DNA from: Paracoccaceae bacterium
GTDB lineage: Bacteria > Pseudomonadota > Alphaproteobacteria > Rhodobacterales > Rhodobacteraceae
Assembly: GCA_028284605.1 (NCBI GenBank)
Contig: JANQRL010000011.1
Coordinates: 85,557 to 149,556, forward strand
DNA length: 64,000 bases
Reading direction: 5' to 3'
Part shown: positions 1 through 7,952 of the stretch, piece by piece
How positions within the stretch are numbered: position 1 is the first letter of the stretch
Layout of the letters: each line of letters opens with the position of its first letter
Notes under the pieces: model-generated
The model's input: only the letters and a program-made list of their open reading frames with translations
Told to the model about the DNA's origin: nothing
Databases searched by the model: none
Made by a program: the position numbers and the translations under genes

Positions 1-309
1 CCGCGGCGGGCGGTTGATGGTGACGCCGCTTTCCATCAGGTGCCGGCAGAGGCCGTAGATATCGTCGGTCCGGTAGGCGAGGTGGCCGAAATGCCGACTG
101 TCGCCCGGCAGCCCGTCATCGCCGTCCCAGTTGTAGGTCAGTTCGACCGGGCAATCCTCATCCCCCGGCGCGGCCATGAAGACCAGCGTGAACCGGCCCC
201 CCTCATTGTCGATGCGCCGGGTCTGGCGCATCCCCAGAAGTTCAAAGAAGCGGATCGTGGCGTCGAGGTCCTTCACCCGGACCATGGTGTGCAGGTATTT
301 CAGGGTCAT
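1..309 (-). CDS. gloA: Glyoxalase I (lactoylglutathione lyase), 3' end cut by the window edge
   Basis: The gene starts at the ATG at 309 and is still open at base 1, giving 103 residues. The N-terminus (MTLKYLHTMVRVKDLDATI) is the typical opening of glyoxalase I, followed by the G-M-R-Q segment of the first vicinal-oxygen-chelate repeat, an F-T-L-V-F strand and an E-L-T-Y-N-W segment containing a metal-ligand glutamate. The second half begins with F-G-H-L-A-Y. The enzyme isomerises the methylglyoxal-glutathione hemithioacetal to S-lactoylglutathione in the cytoplasm. The C-terminal third, with the last metal ligand, lies outside the window. Confidence 0.9.
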   Translation of the reverse strand, partial: MTLKYLHTMVRVKDLDATIRFFELLGMRQTRRIDNEGGRFTLVFMAAPGDEDCPVELTYNWDGDDGLPGDSRHFGHLAYRTDDIYGLCRHLMESGVTINRPPR

Positions 310-365
310 GTCGGCTCCTTCCCGATTGGGAGGAGCCTAGCACGGCACCGGATTCGGGCCAGTGC

Positions 366-1730
366 TCAGAAGGTGGAGCGGAACGAGACCCGCAGCGACA
401 GTTCCGACCGCTCGAAACGGCTCACATTGCTCTCGGTGCGCTGGGCGCTCAGGGTCAGGACCGGGGCGAACCCGGCATATTGCATATCCGGAAAGCTCGC
501 CTCCAGGGAGCCGAAGAGCCGCCGGTCCTGCCGGCCCCCCGGCACCGGCAGAATGATCGTGTAATCGGGGTAATCGGCATAGCTGGCGCCGACGCTCAGC
601 CGCAGATCCGCCGGGCCCAGGGGCTCCGCCGGCTGCCAGGACAATTGCCCGGTCGCATTGCGCAGCCGGGCGTTCGGACCGTCGGAGGCGAGTTCGGCCA
701 GGGCGAGGTTGGCGCTGAACCGCGCGCCGGAGGCCAGGGCATAGGTCAGGGCACCGTCGATTCCGCGGGCAAACTCCTCGGGCCCGCTGTCGTCGCCGGG
801 CCAGCGCCGCTCGACATGGGCCGAGACCCGATAGCCGAGTTCGGGGCCGAGCGGGCCGCGATGGGCGATGGCGAGCCGGGCGAAGCTGTAGTCGAGCTCT
901 TCGGCGAACCAGCTGCCGCCGAAACGGAGCTGCGCCTCGCCGATCCCCTCGCCGAGCCGGCGGGCATGGGTCAGGTCGATCTCCGCCAGGGTCGACCCGA
1001 AATCCGCATTGCGGCTGTCCGGCGCGATGTCCTCGGCTTCCGAGGACAGGCGCACCCGCCGCAGGTAGAGCCGCCCGCCAAGGCGCGCCTGCCAGTCCGC
1101 GGTGCCCGCGAGCCGCCGGGAAAACCTCAGATCGGCGGTGCCGACCAGACCGGAGAGCGCGCGGGCATCTCCGGACAGGACCCCGACGAGCGGCAGCCCG
1201 TCGATGATGTTGAAGATATCCTCGCTGCCGCCGTTCACGTTGTCGGATTGCGCCAGGGAGAACTGGAGCGAGACCTGCCAGGGATTGACCGACCGCAAAC
1301 CGCGGAAATCGCTTCGCGTCTGGGCCAGGGCGGCATCGTCCGGGGCGACGGTGGCGGCGCGGCGGAGCCAGAGTTGAGCCCGTGTATGTCGCTCGGTCCG
1401 GGCCAGGGCCAGGGCGGTCGCGCGGGCCGCGAAATGCCGCTCGGGCCGGGTCTCGCCGACCTGCCACAGCCGGCGGCCGAGGGCGACGGCGCCGTCGAAA
1501 TCCTCGGTGGCGAGGGCCGCTTCGAGGGCGATGCGCAGCGCGACACGATCCTCCGGATCGCGATGCAGCAGCGCCTCCGCCATGGTGCGGGCGAGGGCCG
1601 GATCGCCGTCCTGCAAGACCGCGAAGGCCGCGCCGCGCATCTGATCCGCCGACAGCCGCGCCTGGGCCTGGGCCTGCGCCGCCAGGGCGAGGATCAGGAC
1701 CCCGGCGGCCAGAACGCGCCGCGCGATCAT
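366..1730 (-). CDS. Slam-type surface lipoprotein assembly modulator (DUF560 outer-membrane beta-barrel)
   Basis: 454 residues from the ATG at 1730. An earlier in-frame start would overlap the upstream gene and precede a clear signal peptide (residues 1 to about 24, MIARRVLAAG then an Ala/Gln-rich cleavage region). Residues ~25-150 are helical and TPR-like (LARTMAEALLHRDPEDRVAL, then W-L-R-R-A-A repeats). Residues ~165-454 alternate short amphipathic strands (VSLQFSLAQSDNVNGG, LGGRLYLRRV, ELGYRVSAHVERRW) and end in an aromatic F (SFRSTF), as outer-membrane barrels do. TPR plus DUF560 barrel is the Slam architecture, which moves specific lipoproteins to the outer leaflet. It lies one base downstream of a TbpB-like lipoprotein, its likely client. 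The call rests on architecture and context rather than one diagnostic motif. Confidence 0.75.
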   Translation of the reverse strand: MIARRVLAAGVLILALAAQAQAQARLSADQMRGAAFAVLQDGDPALARTMAEALLHRDPEDRVALRIALEAALATEDFDGAVALGRRLWQVGETRPERHFAARATALALARTERHTRAQLWLRRAATVAPDDAALAQTRSDFRGLRSVNPWQVSLQFSLAQSDNVNGGSEDIFNIIDGLPLVGVLSGDARALSGLVGTADLRFSRRLAGTADWQARLGGRLYLRRVRLSSEAEDIAPDSRNADFGSTLAEIDLTHARRLGEGIGEAQLRFGGSWFAEELDYSFARLAIAHRGPLGPELGYRVSAHVERRWPGDDSGPEEFARGIDGALTYALASGARFSANLALAELASDGPNARLRNATGQLSWQPAEPLGPADLRLSVGASYADYPDYTIILPVPGGRQDRRLFGSLEASFPDMQYAGFAPVLTLSAQRTESNVSRFERSELSLRVSFRSTF

Positions 1731-1731
1731 G

Positions 1732-2805
1732 TCACCGGTAGAGGATGAACCCGCCGGTCTCCTGGGCGGTGGCGGCATTGGGGAACCGGGCATCGGTGGA
1801 TTCGAGAACCATCACCCCGACGATCTCGCCGCCATCGGCGGGATCGGTCGTATCGCCGGACAGAATGGCAAAATAGGTCCCGGTTTCGTACTCGACCACA
1901 ATGCCGCTCGGGTCGACATAGGTGCTGAAGACCTCGCCCAGCGCTTCGCCGTTGGGGTTGAGATTGCCGTTGTCGCCATCAAGGACGAAGCGAATATCCG
2001 GCAGCGGCAGCTCGCCGACACTCGGATCGTTGCCAAGGGTGATCGGCGTGCCGTCGATCCCGAAGGCCACCCGGTTGAAGACCCGGCCCTTGACGCCGGA
2101 GGCGTCGTTGGGGTCGGCGAAATCGATCTCCATGGTCATGTCGCCCTGGGTGTATTCCAGGCCGCCGGCGCCGTCGAAGATGCGCACCCCGGCATAATCC
2201 CCGGTAAACACCGCCTGGCCGGACTCCGGCAGCACGACACCGCCTTCGCGTTCATAGACGAAGCCGCCGAACCCGTATTGGACGAAGCCGCCGGTCCGGA
2301 CGATGGCGAAGGAGGTTCGCGGAACCAGATTGCCGTCGGCATCGGTCTCGGTATTGGTGCTCAGCCCGACCAGGGCCCGGTAGGGGACGATCTGACCGAC
2401 CGGATCGCCGTCGAGTGAATCGGTCACCTGAATGTCGGCCTCATAGACCGCATAGGCCGCGTTCGGGCCGAGCGACGACACCTGATCGTCGCGCTGATAG
2501 GTGTTCTCGCCGTCAAAGGCGAGATTGTCGACGGTGAAGGTGTCGGTGACGCTGTCATAGACGAAGTCCTGCGCGTAGCCGCCGCCCGATGCGTTGCGGT
2601 CCTCGAACCGGAAGATCCGCGTGCCGACACTCGGGTTCGAGGTGCCAGGGGGGATCGTGATCCCGCCCACCGTCAGCCCGTCGCCGTCGTCGTCCCCGTC
2701 GTCGACCGGATCGGTCGGCGTGTCGTCCTCGACCGGCACGAAGGGGTTACCGTCGCCGCAGGCCGTTAGGAGGCAGATCAGGGCAATGGCGGTCAGACGC
2801 GTCAC
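1732..2805 (-). CDS. TbpB-like surface lipoprotein, predicted Slam client
   Basis: Lipoprotein of 357 residues with signal peptide and lipobox LLTAC, cysteine about 16 residues from the GTG start at 2805. A TTG two codons upstream (2811) lies at better distance from a GAGGA sequence and is an alternative start. After the cysteine comes an acidic Asp/Gly linker (DDGDDDGDG), usual for surface-anchored lipoproteins. The C-terminal half has features of the 8-stranded TbpB barrel domain: F-T-G-D-Y-A-G, then G-D-M-T-M-E-I-D-F and G-V-K-G-R-V-F-N-R. Family members bind transferrin, heme or other host or environmental ligands, but the ligand here cannot be read from sequence. The stop is followed after one base by the Slam ATG, so the two are cotranscribed and probably translationally coupled. 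Confidence 0.72.
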   Translation of the reverse strand: MTRLTAIALICLLTACGDGNPFVPVEDDTPTDPVDDGDDDGDGLTVGGITIPPGTSNPSVGTRIFRFEDRNASGGGYAQDFVYDSVTDTFTVDNLAFDGENTYQRDDQVSSLGPNAAYAVYEADIQVTDSLDGDPVGQIVPYRALVGLSTNTETDADGNLVPRTSFAIVRTGGFVQYGFGGFVYEREGGVVLPESGQAVFTGDYAGVRIFDGAGGLEYTQGDMTMEIDFADPNDASGVKGRVFNRVAFGIDGTPITLGNDPSVGELPLPDIRFVLDGDNGNLNPNGEALGEVFSTYVDPSGIVVEYETGTYFAILSGDTTDPADGGEIVGVMVLESTDARFPNAATAQETGGFILYR

Positions 2806-2891
2806 AACCAAGGCGGGATCCTCGTTCAGATTGGCGCGGCCACCGTCCCGATGCGCCGGTTTGAAGTCAAGCGCTAATCCCTGAGAGTTCG

Positions 2892-2946
2892 GCGAAACTG
2901 GAGGTCTGTCGCCGCACGTCAACAGACCGAGATGTTGCGGTTTCGC
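2892..2946. promoter_or_regulatory. Nested inverted repeats in the lipoprotein/thyX divergent region
   Basis: Two perfect 7-bp inverted repeats are nested: outer GCGAAAC (2892-2898) with GTTTCGC (2940-2946), inner GGTCTGT (2903-2909) with ACAGACC (2922-2928). They lie in the ~200 bp between the divergently transcribed lipoprotein gene and thyX. They could be operator half-sites or an RNA structure in the lipoprotein leader. I do not recognise a Fur, Irr or Zur box, so no regulator is assigned. Confidence 0.4.
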
Positions 2947-3011
2947 TTCTCCGGCACCAAAGATAGTGTGGGTGCCACGACTCACCTTCAGGCATTCCGG
3001 GAGAGCTGCCC

Positions 3012-3917
3012 ATGCCCGTGACACCCGAACAGCAAGCCGAGATCGATGCGCAGCGATCCGCCCCGACGCCCACCTTGCGAACGGTCGCGCCGGGGATCGA
3101 GGCGCATCTCTACAGCGCGATCCCGGTCCTCGATCACGGTTTCGTCCGGGTCATCGACTACATGGGCGACGACGCGGCGATCTGTCAGGCGGCCCGGGTC
3201 AGCTACGGCAAGGGCACCAAATCGGTCTCCAACGACGCCGGCCTGATCCGCTACCTGATGCGGCACTGGCATTCGACTCCGTTCGAGATGTGCGAGGTAA
3301 AGCTCCATGTGAAGCTCCCGGTCTTCGTTGCCCGGCAATGGATCCGCCACCGCACGGCGAACGTGAACGAATACTCCGCCCGCTACTCGATCCTCGACCG
3401 CGAGTTCTACATCCCCGCGCCCCAGGACCTCGCCGCGCAATCGGTGGTCAACAACCAGGGCCGCGGCGCGCCGCTTGAGGGCGAGGAAGCCGCCCGCGTG
3501 CTTGAGTATCTCAAGGGCGACGCGGCGCGCTGTTACGACCATTACGAAGAGATGATCTCCCAGGACGGCCAGCAGGGCCTGGCGCGGGAACTGGCGCGGA
3601 TGAACCTGCCGGCCAATGTCTATACGCAATGGTACTGGAAGGTGGACCTGCACAACCTCTTCCACTTCCTGCGGCTCCGCGCCGACGCCCATGCGCAATA
3701 CGAAATCCGGGTCTATGCCGAGGCGCTCTGCAACGTCGTGAAGGACTGGGTCCCCGCCGCCTACGGCGCCTTCGAGGATTACCGGATGGGCGGGGCAAAC
3801 CTCTCGGCCAGGGGCCTCGACTGCATCAAGCGGATGCTGGCGGGGGAGGAGGTGACCCAGGAAAGCTCCGGCATGTCGAAGGGGGAATGGCGGGAGTTTC
3901 AGGGGATGCTCGGCTAA
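3012..3917 (+). CDS. thyX: FAD-dependent thymidylate synthase ThyX
   Basis: 301 residues. Converts dUMP to dTMP with methylene-tetrahydrofolate and FAD/NADPH. The ThyX signature R-H-R-x7-S is present as [15 protein letters not shown] starting at residue 112, and further family blocks follow ([10 protein letters not shown] before it, [26 protein letters not shown] after it, the latter with the nucleotide-binding Q and R residues). Length and motif order are normal for the longer alphaproteobacterial type. A GGGAGAG ribosome binding sequence lies 7 bases upstream of the ATG. It is divergent from the Slam/lipoprotein pair and monocistronic. Confidence 0.96.
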   Translation: MPVTPEQQAEIDAQRSAPTPTLRTVAPGIEAHLYSAIPVLDHGFVRVIDYMGDDAAICQAARVSYGKGTKSVSNDAGLIRYLMRHWHSTPFEMCEVKLHVKLPVFVARQWIRHRTANVNEYSARYSILDREFYIPAPQDLAAQSVVNNQGRGAPLEGEEAARVLEYLKGDAARCYDHYEEMISQDGQQGLARELARMNLPANVYTQWYWKVDLHNLFHFLRLRADAHAQYEIRVYAEALCNVVKDWVPAAYGAFEDYRMGGANLSARGLDCIKRMLAGEEVTQESSGMSKGEWREFQGMLG

Positions 3918-4023
3918 GCCGCCAGCTCCCGCATCGTATATACAAAGTATTCACAGAATCCGTTTACAGCCGTCATAAATCTGTTACCTTGGCCGCAAGA
4001 CCCCGGAAGCGGAGGCAGGCAAC

Positions 4024-4308
4024 ATGCGGGCGGCATTTCTCTTTCTGCTCATGACAGGCGCGGCTCAGGCGAGCCCGATTGCGGAGGTTGTCTGCGCCCC
4101 GACCGGCGAGATGCAGGAGCGGCTGACCGCCCAGATGGGGGCGGAGCGGGCGGCCGTTGGTCTGCGCGACCGGGAACAGGTCATGGAGCTTTGGACCGCG
4201 CGGGACGGCGAGAGCTGGACGATGGTCGTGGCCTATGCCTCGGGCACGTCCTGCATCGTGGCCATGGGCCAGCACTGGCAGGACCTGATGGGCGACGGCC
4301 CGGCGTGA
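4024..4308 (+). CDS. Small exported protein of unknown function
   Basis: 94 residues with an obvious signal peptide (MRAAFLFLLMTGAAQA, cleavage near residue 17), so the mature protein is about 77 residues and periplasmic. It has two cysteines (in VVCAPTG and GTSCIVAMG) that could form a disulfide, and a W-T-x3-G-E-S-W-T stretch. I recognise no domain. A GGAGG-like sequence precedes the ATG. The gene is flanked by thyX upstream and the convergent cold-shock gene downstream. Small proteins of this kind are common near core genes in Rhodobacteraceae, which is all the context offers. Confidence 0.7.
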   Translation: MRAAFLFLLMTGAAQASPIAEVVCAPTGEMQERLTAQMGAERAAVGLRDREQVMELWTARDGESWTMVVAYASGTSCIVAMGQHWQDLMGDGPA

Positions 4309-4373
4309 CGCGCGACCCGCGCGGACGGGTTACCGGCTCTGCCGGAGTTCCGTCCGGCCCGGTCAGGTCCCGG

Positions 4374-4580
4374 TCAGACGGCCTTGAGGTTCCCCGCCAT
4401 CTGGCGTCCGTCGCGACCCTCGACCAGGTCGAACTCGACCTTCTGGTCATCGGCCAGACCGGTCATCCCGGCCTGCTCCACGGCGGAGATATGTACGAAG
4501 ATGTCCTTGCCGCCGTCATCGGGGGCAATGAATCCGTAGCCCTTCGTGGTGTTGAACCATTTCACGGTGCCCTGGGGCAT
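4374..4580 (-). CDS. cspA: Cold-shock domain protein, CspA family
   Basis: 68 residues comprising a single cold-shock domain. RNP-1 is K-G-Y-G-F-I (residues ~13-18) and RNP-2 is D-I-F-V-H-I (~26-31). The opening MPQGTVKWFNTTKGYGF is diagnostic. Such proteins bind single-stranded RNA/DNA and melt mRNA structure. The 5' region is long enough (over 100 bp to the divergent gene) to hold a structured leader. Paralogues are usually numerous in these genomes, so the symbol is generic. Confidence 0.93.
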   Translation of the reverse strand: MPQGTVKWFNTTKGYGFIAPDDGGKDIFVHISAVEQAGMTGLADDQKVEFDLVEGRDGRQMAGNLKAV

Positions 4581-4685
4581 CCTTTCGTCTCCTCTGTCTG
4601 CGGGCCCATCCCCGGCCCGGCGCAGGTAGTGGCGCGCGCGCCCCGCGACAAAGGCGGTCGTTCGTCGGCCTTGACACCAGATTTA

Positions 4686-4697
4686 GGGCAGTTGCCC
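4686..4697. promoter_or_regulatory. Palindrome in the csp/ArsC-like divergent promoter region
   Basis: GGGCA-GT-TGCCC is a perfect 5-bp inverted repeat with a 2-bp centre, between the divergent csp and ArsC-like genes. A TTGACA (4671-4676) lies just upstream on the plus strand and could be a -35 element for the ArsC-like gene. No convincing -10 accompanies it. Operator function is inference. Confidence 0.3.
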
Positions 4698-4763
4698 AAA
4701 AGGCAAATGACAAACCCGTATTTGCCGGGCAGGGTCGCGGGGCTGCACAAATCGGGGGCGCGG

Positions 4764-5090
4764 ATGCGGTTTTTTGGGCTGAGGACATGCGATACCTGCC
4801 GCAAGGCGCTGAAAGAGCTGGCGGCGGCGGGGCTCACGCCGGAGGTGATCGATGTGCGCGCGAACGGCGTCTCCGCCGCCGACCGCGCCGCGATGCTGGC
4901 CGCCCTGGGCGACGCCCTGCTCAACCGCCGTTCGACCACCTGGCGTGGTCTGACGGCGGAGGAGCAAGCCTCTGATCCGGAAGCGCTTCTCGCCGCGCAT
5001 CCGACGCTGATGAAGCGGCCGGTGATCGAGGCCGGGGGGCGCTGGCATCTCGGCTGGGGGCCGGAGGTCCGGGCGGCGCTCCTTGGCTAG
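4764..5090 (+). CDS. ArsC/Spx-family thioredoxin-fold protein
   Basis: 108 residues from the ATG at 4764, chosen because family members begin with M-x-x-x-G-x-x-x-C-D-x-C. Here it is MRFFGLRTCDTCRKAL, with C-x-x-C where ArsC-type reductases carry their catalytic cysteine. The middle (LLNRRSTTWRGL) and end (HPTLMKRPVIEAGGRWHLGW) match the ArsC fold, with the cis-proline segment K-R-P. Family members include arsenate reductases and Spx-like redox regulators. No arsenic genes are nearby, so arsenate reduction is not supported by context. An upstream in-frame ATG at 4707 is possible but lacks family support. Confidence 0.82.
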   Translation: MRFFGLRTCDTCRKALKELAAAGLTPEVIDVRANGVSAADRAAMLAALGDALLNRRSTTWRGLTAEEQASDPEALLAAHPTLMKRPVIEAGGRWHLGWGPEVRAALLG

Positions 5091-5137
5091 GCGCCTTCGT
5101 CCGCATATGTGAGGCGGAACGACGAAGGAGCAGATCG

Positions 5138-5506
5138 ATGCGCAACGCCGCCGCCACGCTCGGCCTCATCGCGGGCCTGATCGGGATCATCGTGGGGCTT
5201 TTCGGCTACGGCTATGCCGAGCTGACCGAGCGCCATGCGGAGGTGGGCGAGGTCTTCGGCTTCCTCGAAAACCCCGGTTTCATCCGTTTCGCCAGCTTCA
5301 TCGCGCCGCTTCTGGCCATTGCCGGCGGCGCCATGGCGCGGTCCCGGGCGCTTTGGGGCGGCCTTCTGATGCTGGCCGGCGCCGCGTTCTTCTACGCCGG
5401 GTTCGGGTTCAATGTCGGGACCATGTTCCCGATCGGCTTTGCCGCGCTGGGCGGCCTTCTGGCTATTGCGGCCGGGAAGCCGGATGAGCCCAAGGCGCAT
5501 TTCTGA
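5138..5506 (+). CDS. Small integral membrane protein, unknown function
   Basis: 122 residues with four predicted membrane segments (about residues 8-28, 52-68, 72-90 and 95-110), short loops and a charged C-terminal end (KPDEPKAHF). It resembles generic small membrane proteins with no catalytic residues visible. Its last 44 bases overlap the convergently transcribed DoxX gene, so the two 3' ends interleave. A GAAGGAG sequence 7 bases before the ATG supports the start. Confidence 0.75.
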   Translation: MRNAAATLGLIAGLIGIIVGLFGYGYAELTERHAEVGEVFGFLENPGFIRFASFIAPLLAIAGGAMARSRALWGGLLMLAGAAFFYAGFGFNVGTMFPIGFAALGGLLAIAAGKPDEPKAHF

Positions 5507-6008
5507 ACAGAAGCGCGTCGAGCGAGAGCGGCCCGCCGCCCCGCATCACCAGATAGAGCAGCATAAAGACCCAGAATGCGCGCTGGTCCATGATCACGCC
5601 GTCGGAAATCCGGTCGAACCAGGCGCCCGGGTCCACGTTGTGGCCGTAGATGTCGGTCAGGGACTGAACGACGACGAAGCCGATCATGCCGAGCGCCGCG
5701 AGCCGCGTGAGCAGGCCGATGACCACGAGGAGCGGCAGCACGAATTCCGCGATGGTTCCCGCGACGACCACCGCCCATTGCCAGAGTCCCATCTGCGAGA
5801 CGTCGAAGCCCACCGCCTCCATCTGGCGCGGGAAGATCTGGGCATAGGCCCCGAGGGACGGCTGGAAGATGCCGAACAAGCCGTCGCCGAGCTTCGTCGT
5901 CCCCGCCTGCCAGAAATAGAGCAGCAGCACAGCGGCAAAGATCAGCCGGGCGAGCGTGGTCAGCACCGCCGGCGCGGCGCGGTCGAGGGGGGCAGTCAGG
6001 GCGTTCAT
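5463..6008 (-). CDS. DoxX-family membrane protein, last gene of the bufferin-type operon
   Basis: 181 residues from the ATG at 6008, which overlaps the stop of the preceding DUF2063 gene as ATGA. It has four hydrophobic segments (AVLTTLARLIFAAVLLLYF, the region after WQWAVVVAGTIAEF, LPLLVVIGLL, and FWVFMLLYLVM) and the conserved DoxX glycines (WQAGTTKLGDG). DoxX proteins regularly close DUF2282-DUF692-DUF2063 operons, where they are thought to sit in the inner membrane and act in redox or maturation steps. The exact role is not established. It overlaps the convergent small membrane gene by 44 bases. Confidence 0.85.
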   Translation of the reverse strand: MNALTAPLDRAAPAVLTTLARLIFAAVLLLYFWQAGTTKLGDGLFGIFQPSLGAYAQIFPRQMEAVGFDVSQMGLWQWAVVVAGTIAEFVLPLLVVIGLLTRLAALGMIGFVVVQSLTDIYGHNVDPGAWFDRISDGVIMDQRAFWVFMLLYLVMRGGGPLSLDALLFRNAPWAHPASRPQ

Positions 6009-6739
6009 GTCACTATGTCCGTCATGGTCTTGCGGGAGAGGAGGAGGCCGAGCGTCGGGCCGGGATCGAACTCCTCGCCCGCCGCTTCCCACGCGGCGCC
6101 GAGGGTCTGGCCCTCCATCAGCGCGGCGACAAAGGCGCCGGCCTCCGGGGTGAGCGGATCGGGGATCGGGTCGAAATCGGGCCGGGTCACGAGGGTCCAT
6201 TCCGCGGATTTGCCCGGGGCCGGGGCGTCCGGGCGGGTGTTGGCCGCCCAGATACCGTGGAGCGGAAAGCGCGATGGGATCAGCCGGGCGGAGGGCGCGA
6301 AGCGCAGGGTCACATCAGGCAGATCGTCCGCTGCAACCTGTTGCAGGGCGGCCGGGTCGACGGCCTGAGCGTCAGCCGCGTGGTAGGCCTCGCGCAAGGC
6401 GAGTTCGAGCCGGGCGACATCCGGCAGGTAGGGCAGATGCGCGACCGGCGGGAAGCTCGTAAGGAAGTCCGGCATCTCGCGGCCATAGAACATCATCAGC
6501 GGCGAGGAGGGGGGATGCTGGCGCAGAAAGACCCCGGCCATCGCCTTGTAAAACTCTTCACCGACAAGCTTCTCGATCACCGGAAAGGCGGTCTCCAATG
6601 CCTCGGTGAGGCTGACGGCGACATTGTTGCGGTAGACGTCGAAGCGCTTTCCCGCGCCGGCGCCGGTCGGGCCCTTGAGACCTTCCGGCACAGCCGCATC
6701 GGCCCGCAGAAGGGCCTCGGTGAACCCGGCCTGGCTCAC
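6005..6739 (-). CDS. bufC: DUF2063 (BufC/HvfC-type) partner of the DUF692 RiPP enzyme
   Basis: 244 residues from a GTG at 6739 that overlaps the upstream stop (GTGA). The N-terminal ~100 residues carry the DUF2063 pattern: [20 protein letters not shown] and [11 protein letters not shown] second domain follows with [11 protein letters not shown] and a C-terminal helical region. In bufferin, Hvf and gold-induced (Gig) systems this protein pairs with the DUF692 oxygenase and helps recognise or position the precursor. Stop-start overlaps on both sides show a tight translationally coupled unit. Confidence 0.9.
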   Translation of the reverse strand: MSQAGFTEALLRADAAVPEGLKGPTGAGAGKRFDVYRNNVAVSLTEALETAFPVIEKLVGEEFYKAMAGVFLRQHPPSSPLMMFYGREMPDFLTSFPPVAHLPYLPDVARLELALREAYHAADAQAVDPAALQQVAADDLPDVTLRFAPSARLIPSRFPLHGIWAANTRPDAPAPGKSAEWTLVTRPDFDPIPDPLTPEAGAFVAALMEGQTLGAAWEAAGEEFDPGPTLGLLLSRKTMTDIVT

Positions 6740-7587
6740 GCGGCAACCAGGTGCAGCGCGGCGTCGGCGCGCTCCGTCTCGGCCCGGAGAACCGGCCAGT
6801 CCGGCACGTCGGTGTCCCATTCGATCAAGAGCGGGCGCGGGCCGCTGCGGACCAGGGTCAGGTCGAGGAGGGCCCAGACCGGATCGGCGACTTCGCGGCC
6901 ATGGCTGTCGATCAGAAGCGGCGCGCCATGGTCGTCCTCATCCTCGTCATGGCCGCCGAGATGGATCTCGCCGACCTCGTCCATCAGGAAATCCGCGATG
7001 TAATCCTGCGGCGAGGTGTGGAGGTTGGTGGCGCTCACGAAGACATTGTTGACGTCGAGCAGCAGGCCGCAGCCGGTGCGCGCGACGACACCGCGCAGGA
7101 AATCGGTTTCCGACATCGTGCTCTCGGCGAAGGCGAGGTAGCTCGACGGGTTTTCGAGCAGCATCCGGCGGCCCAGAACCTCCTGCACCTCGTCGATATG
7201 GTCTGCGACACGGGTCAGCGTGGCCTCGGTATAGGGCAGGGGGAGCAGGTCGTTCAGAAAGGCGCTCTCATGGCTCGACCAGGCCAGATGTTCGGAGAAG
7301 CTTGCGGGTTCCACCCAGTCGCACAGGTCCTTCAGCCGGGCGAGATGGTCGGGGTCGAGCCGCCCCTCGCCGCCGATCGACAGGCCGACGCCGTGAACCG
7401 AGACAGGGAAGCGCTCTGCGAGGTGTTTCAACTGCGCGCGCGGCCGTCCGCCGGCGCCCATGTAGTTCTCGGCATGAATCTCGATCCAGCCCACCGGGCC
7501 GGGATCGTCGAGGAGGCTCTTGAAATGCTGCGGTTTGTAGCCAACGCCCGGCCGTGCGGGCAGGCCATCCTTCACAAAATCGAACAT
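6736..7587 (-). CDS. bufB: DUF692 multinuclear non-heme iron oxidase (MNIO), bufferin-maturation enzyme
   Basis: 283 residues from the ATG at 7587, preceded by GGAGG at 5 bases. A TTG four codons upstream was rejected for lacking such a site. The TIM-barrel DUF692 motifs appear in order: [64 protein letters not shown] and LIEWDTDVP. The H, E, D and N residues in them are the expected iron ligands. Family enzymes oxidatively convert cysteines of a peptide precursor to copper-binding heterocycles (oxazolone/thioamide in methanobactin, thiooxazole in bufferins). The precursor is encoded just upstream. Confidence 0.93.
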   Translation of the reverse strand: MFDFVKDGLPARPGVGYKPQHFKSLLDDPGPVGWIEIHAENYMGAGGRPRAQLKHLAERFPVSVHGVGLSIGGEGRLDPDHLARLKDLCDWVEPASFSEHLAWSSHESAFLNDLLPLPYTEATLTRVADHIDEVQEVLGRRMLLENPSSYLAFAESTMSETDFLRGVVARTGCGLLLDVNNVFVSATNLHTSPQDYIADFLMDEVGEIHLGGHDEDEDDHGAPLLIDSHGREVADPVWALLDLTLVRSGPRPLLIEWDTDVPDWPVLRAETERADAALHLVAA

Positions 7588-7608
7588 CGCACCCTCCAAA
7601 CAGATGGC

Positions 7609-7637
7609 GGGAGGCCGGCGCGCCGGTCCGGCCTCCC
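7609..7637 (-). terminator. Intercistronic hairpin between bufA and bufB
   Basis: A perfect 10-bp stem (GGGAGGCCGG, 7609-7618, with CCGGCCTCCC, 7628-7637) closes a 9-base loop in the 59 bases between the precursor stop and the enzyme start. There is no U-tract, so full rho-independent termination is unlikely. It more plausibly protects the 3' end of a short precursor mRNA or attenuates read-through, giving more precursor than enzyme. Confidence 0.6.
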
Positions 7638-7646
7638 AGTCGGAGC

Positions 7647-7952
7647 TTACGACGCCGGGATGTCGCGGTCGAGTTCTTCCAGCGAGCCCATCCGCTCCAC
7701 GCCGTCAGCGGCGTCGGTGATGGTGAGATCCTCGCAGGTGCCGGCCGGAACGAAGGTCCAGGCATTGCCCTGATAGTCGACCGTGGAGGTGCCGGCGCAG
7801 GTTGTGCCGGGACCGGCGGCACAGTCGTTGTCGCCGGCGAGGCTGATGCCGAAGCACTTCTCGTTTGCCTGGGCATGGGCCGTGGTCGCGAGGCCCGCCA
7901 CGGCGGTGGCGACGGTTGCGGCGAGCGCGAGGGTCGTGGTGGTCTTGGACAT
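7647..7952 (-). CDS. bufA: DUF2282 bufferin-type RiPP precursor (exported, four cysteines)
   Basis: 101 residues. A long signal peptide (residues 1-27, ending A-H-A) targets the product to the periplasm, which is unusual among RiPP precursors but typical of this family. The mature part has exactly four cysteines at 33, 44, 52 and 73 in the DUF2282 pattern [18 protein letters not shown] and A-G-T-C, with VDYQGNAW between the third and fourth. In studied relatives some of these cysteines are modified by the DUF692 enzyme and the product sequesters copper. It heads an operon with bufB, bufC and DoxX, and an AGGG-type ribosome site precedes the ATG. Confidence 0.92.
   Translation of the reverse strand: MSKTTTTLALAATVATAVAGLATTAHAQANEKCFGISLAGDNDCAAGPGTTCAGTSTVDYQGNAWTFVPAGTCEDLTITDAADGVERMGSLEELDRDIPAS

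Noticed and set aside
5138..6008. Frameshift suspected because the small membrane gene and DoxX overlap by 44 bases
   Set aside because: The genes are convergent on opposite strands and each is complete, so the overlap needs no sequence error.
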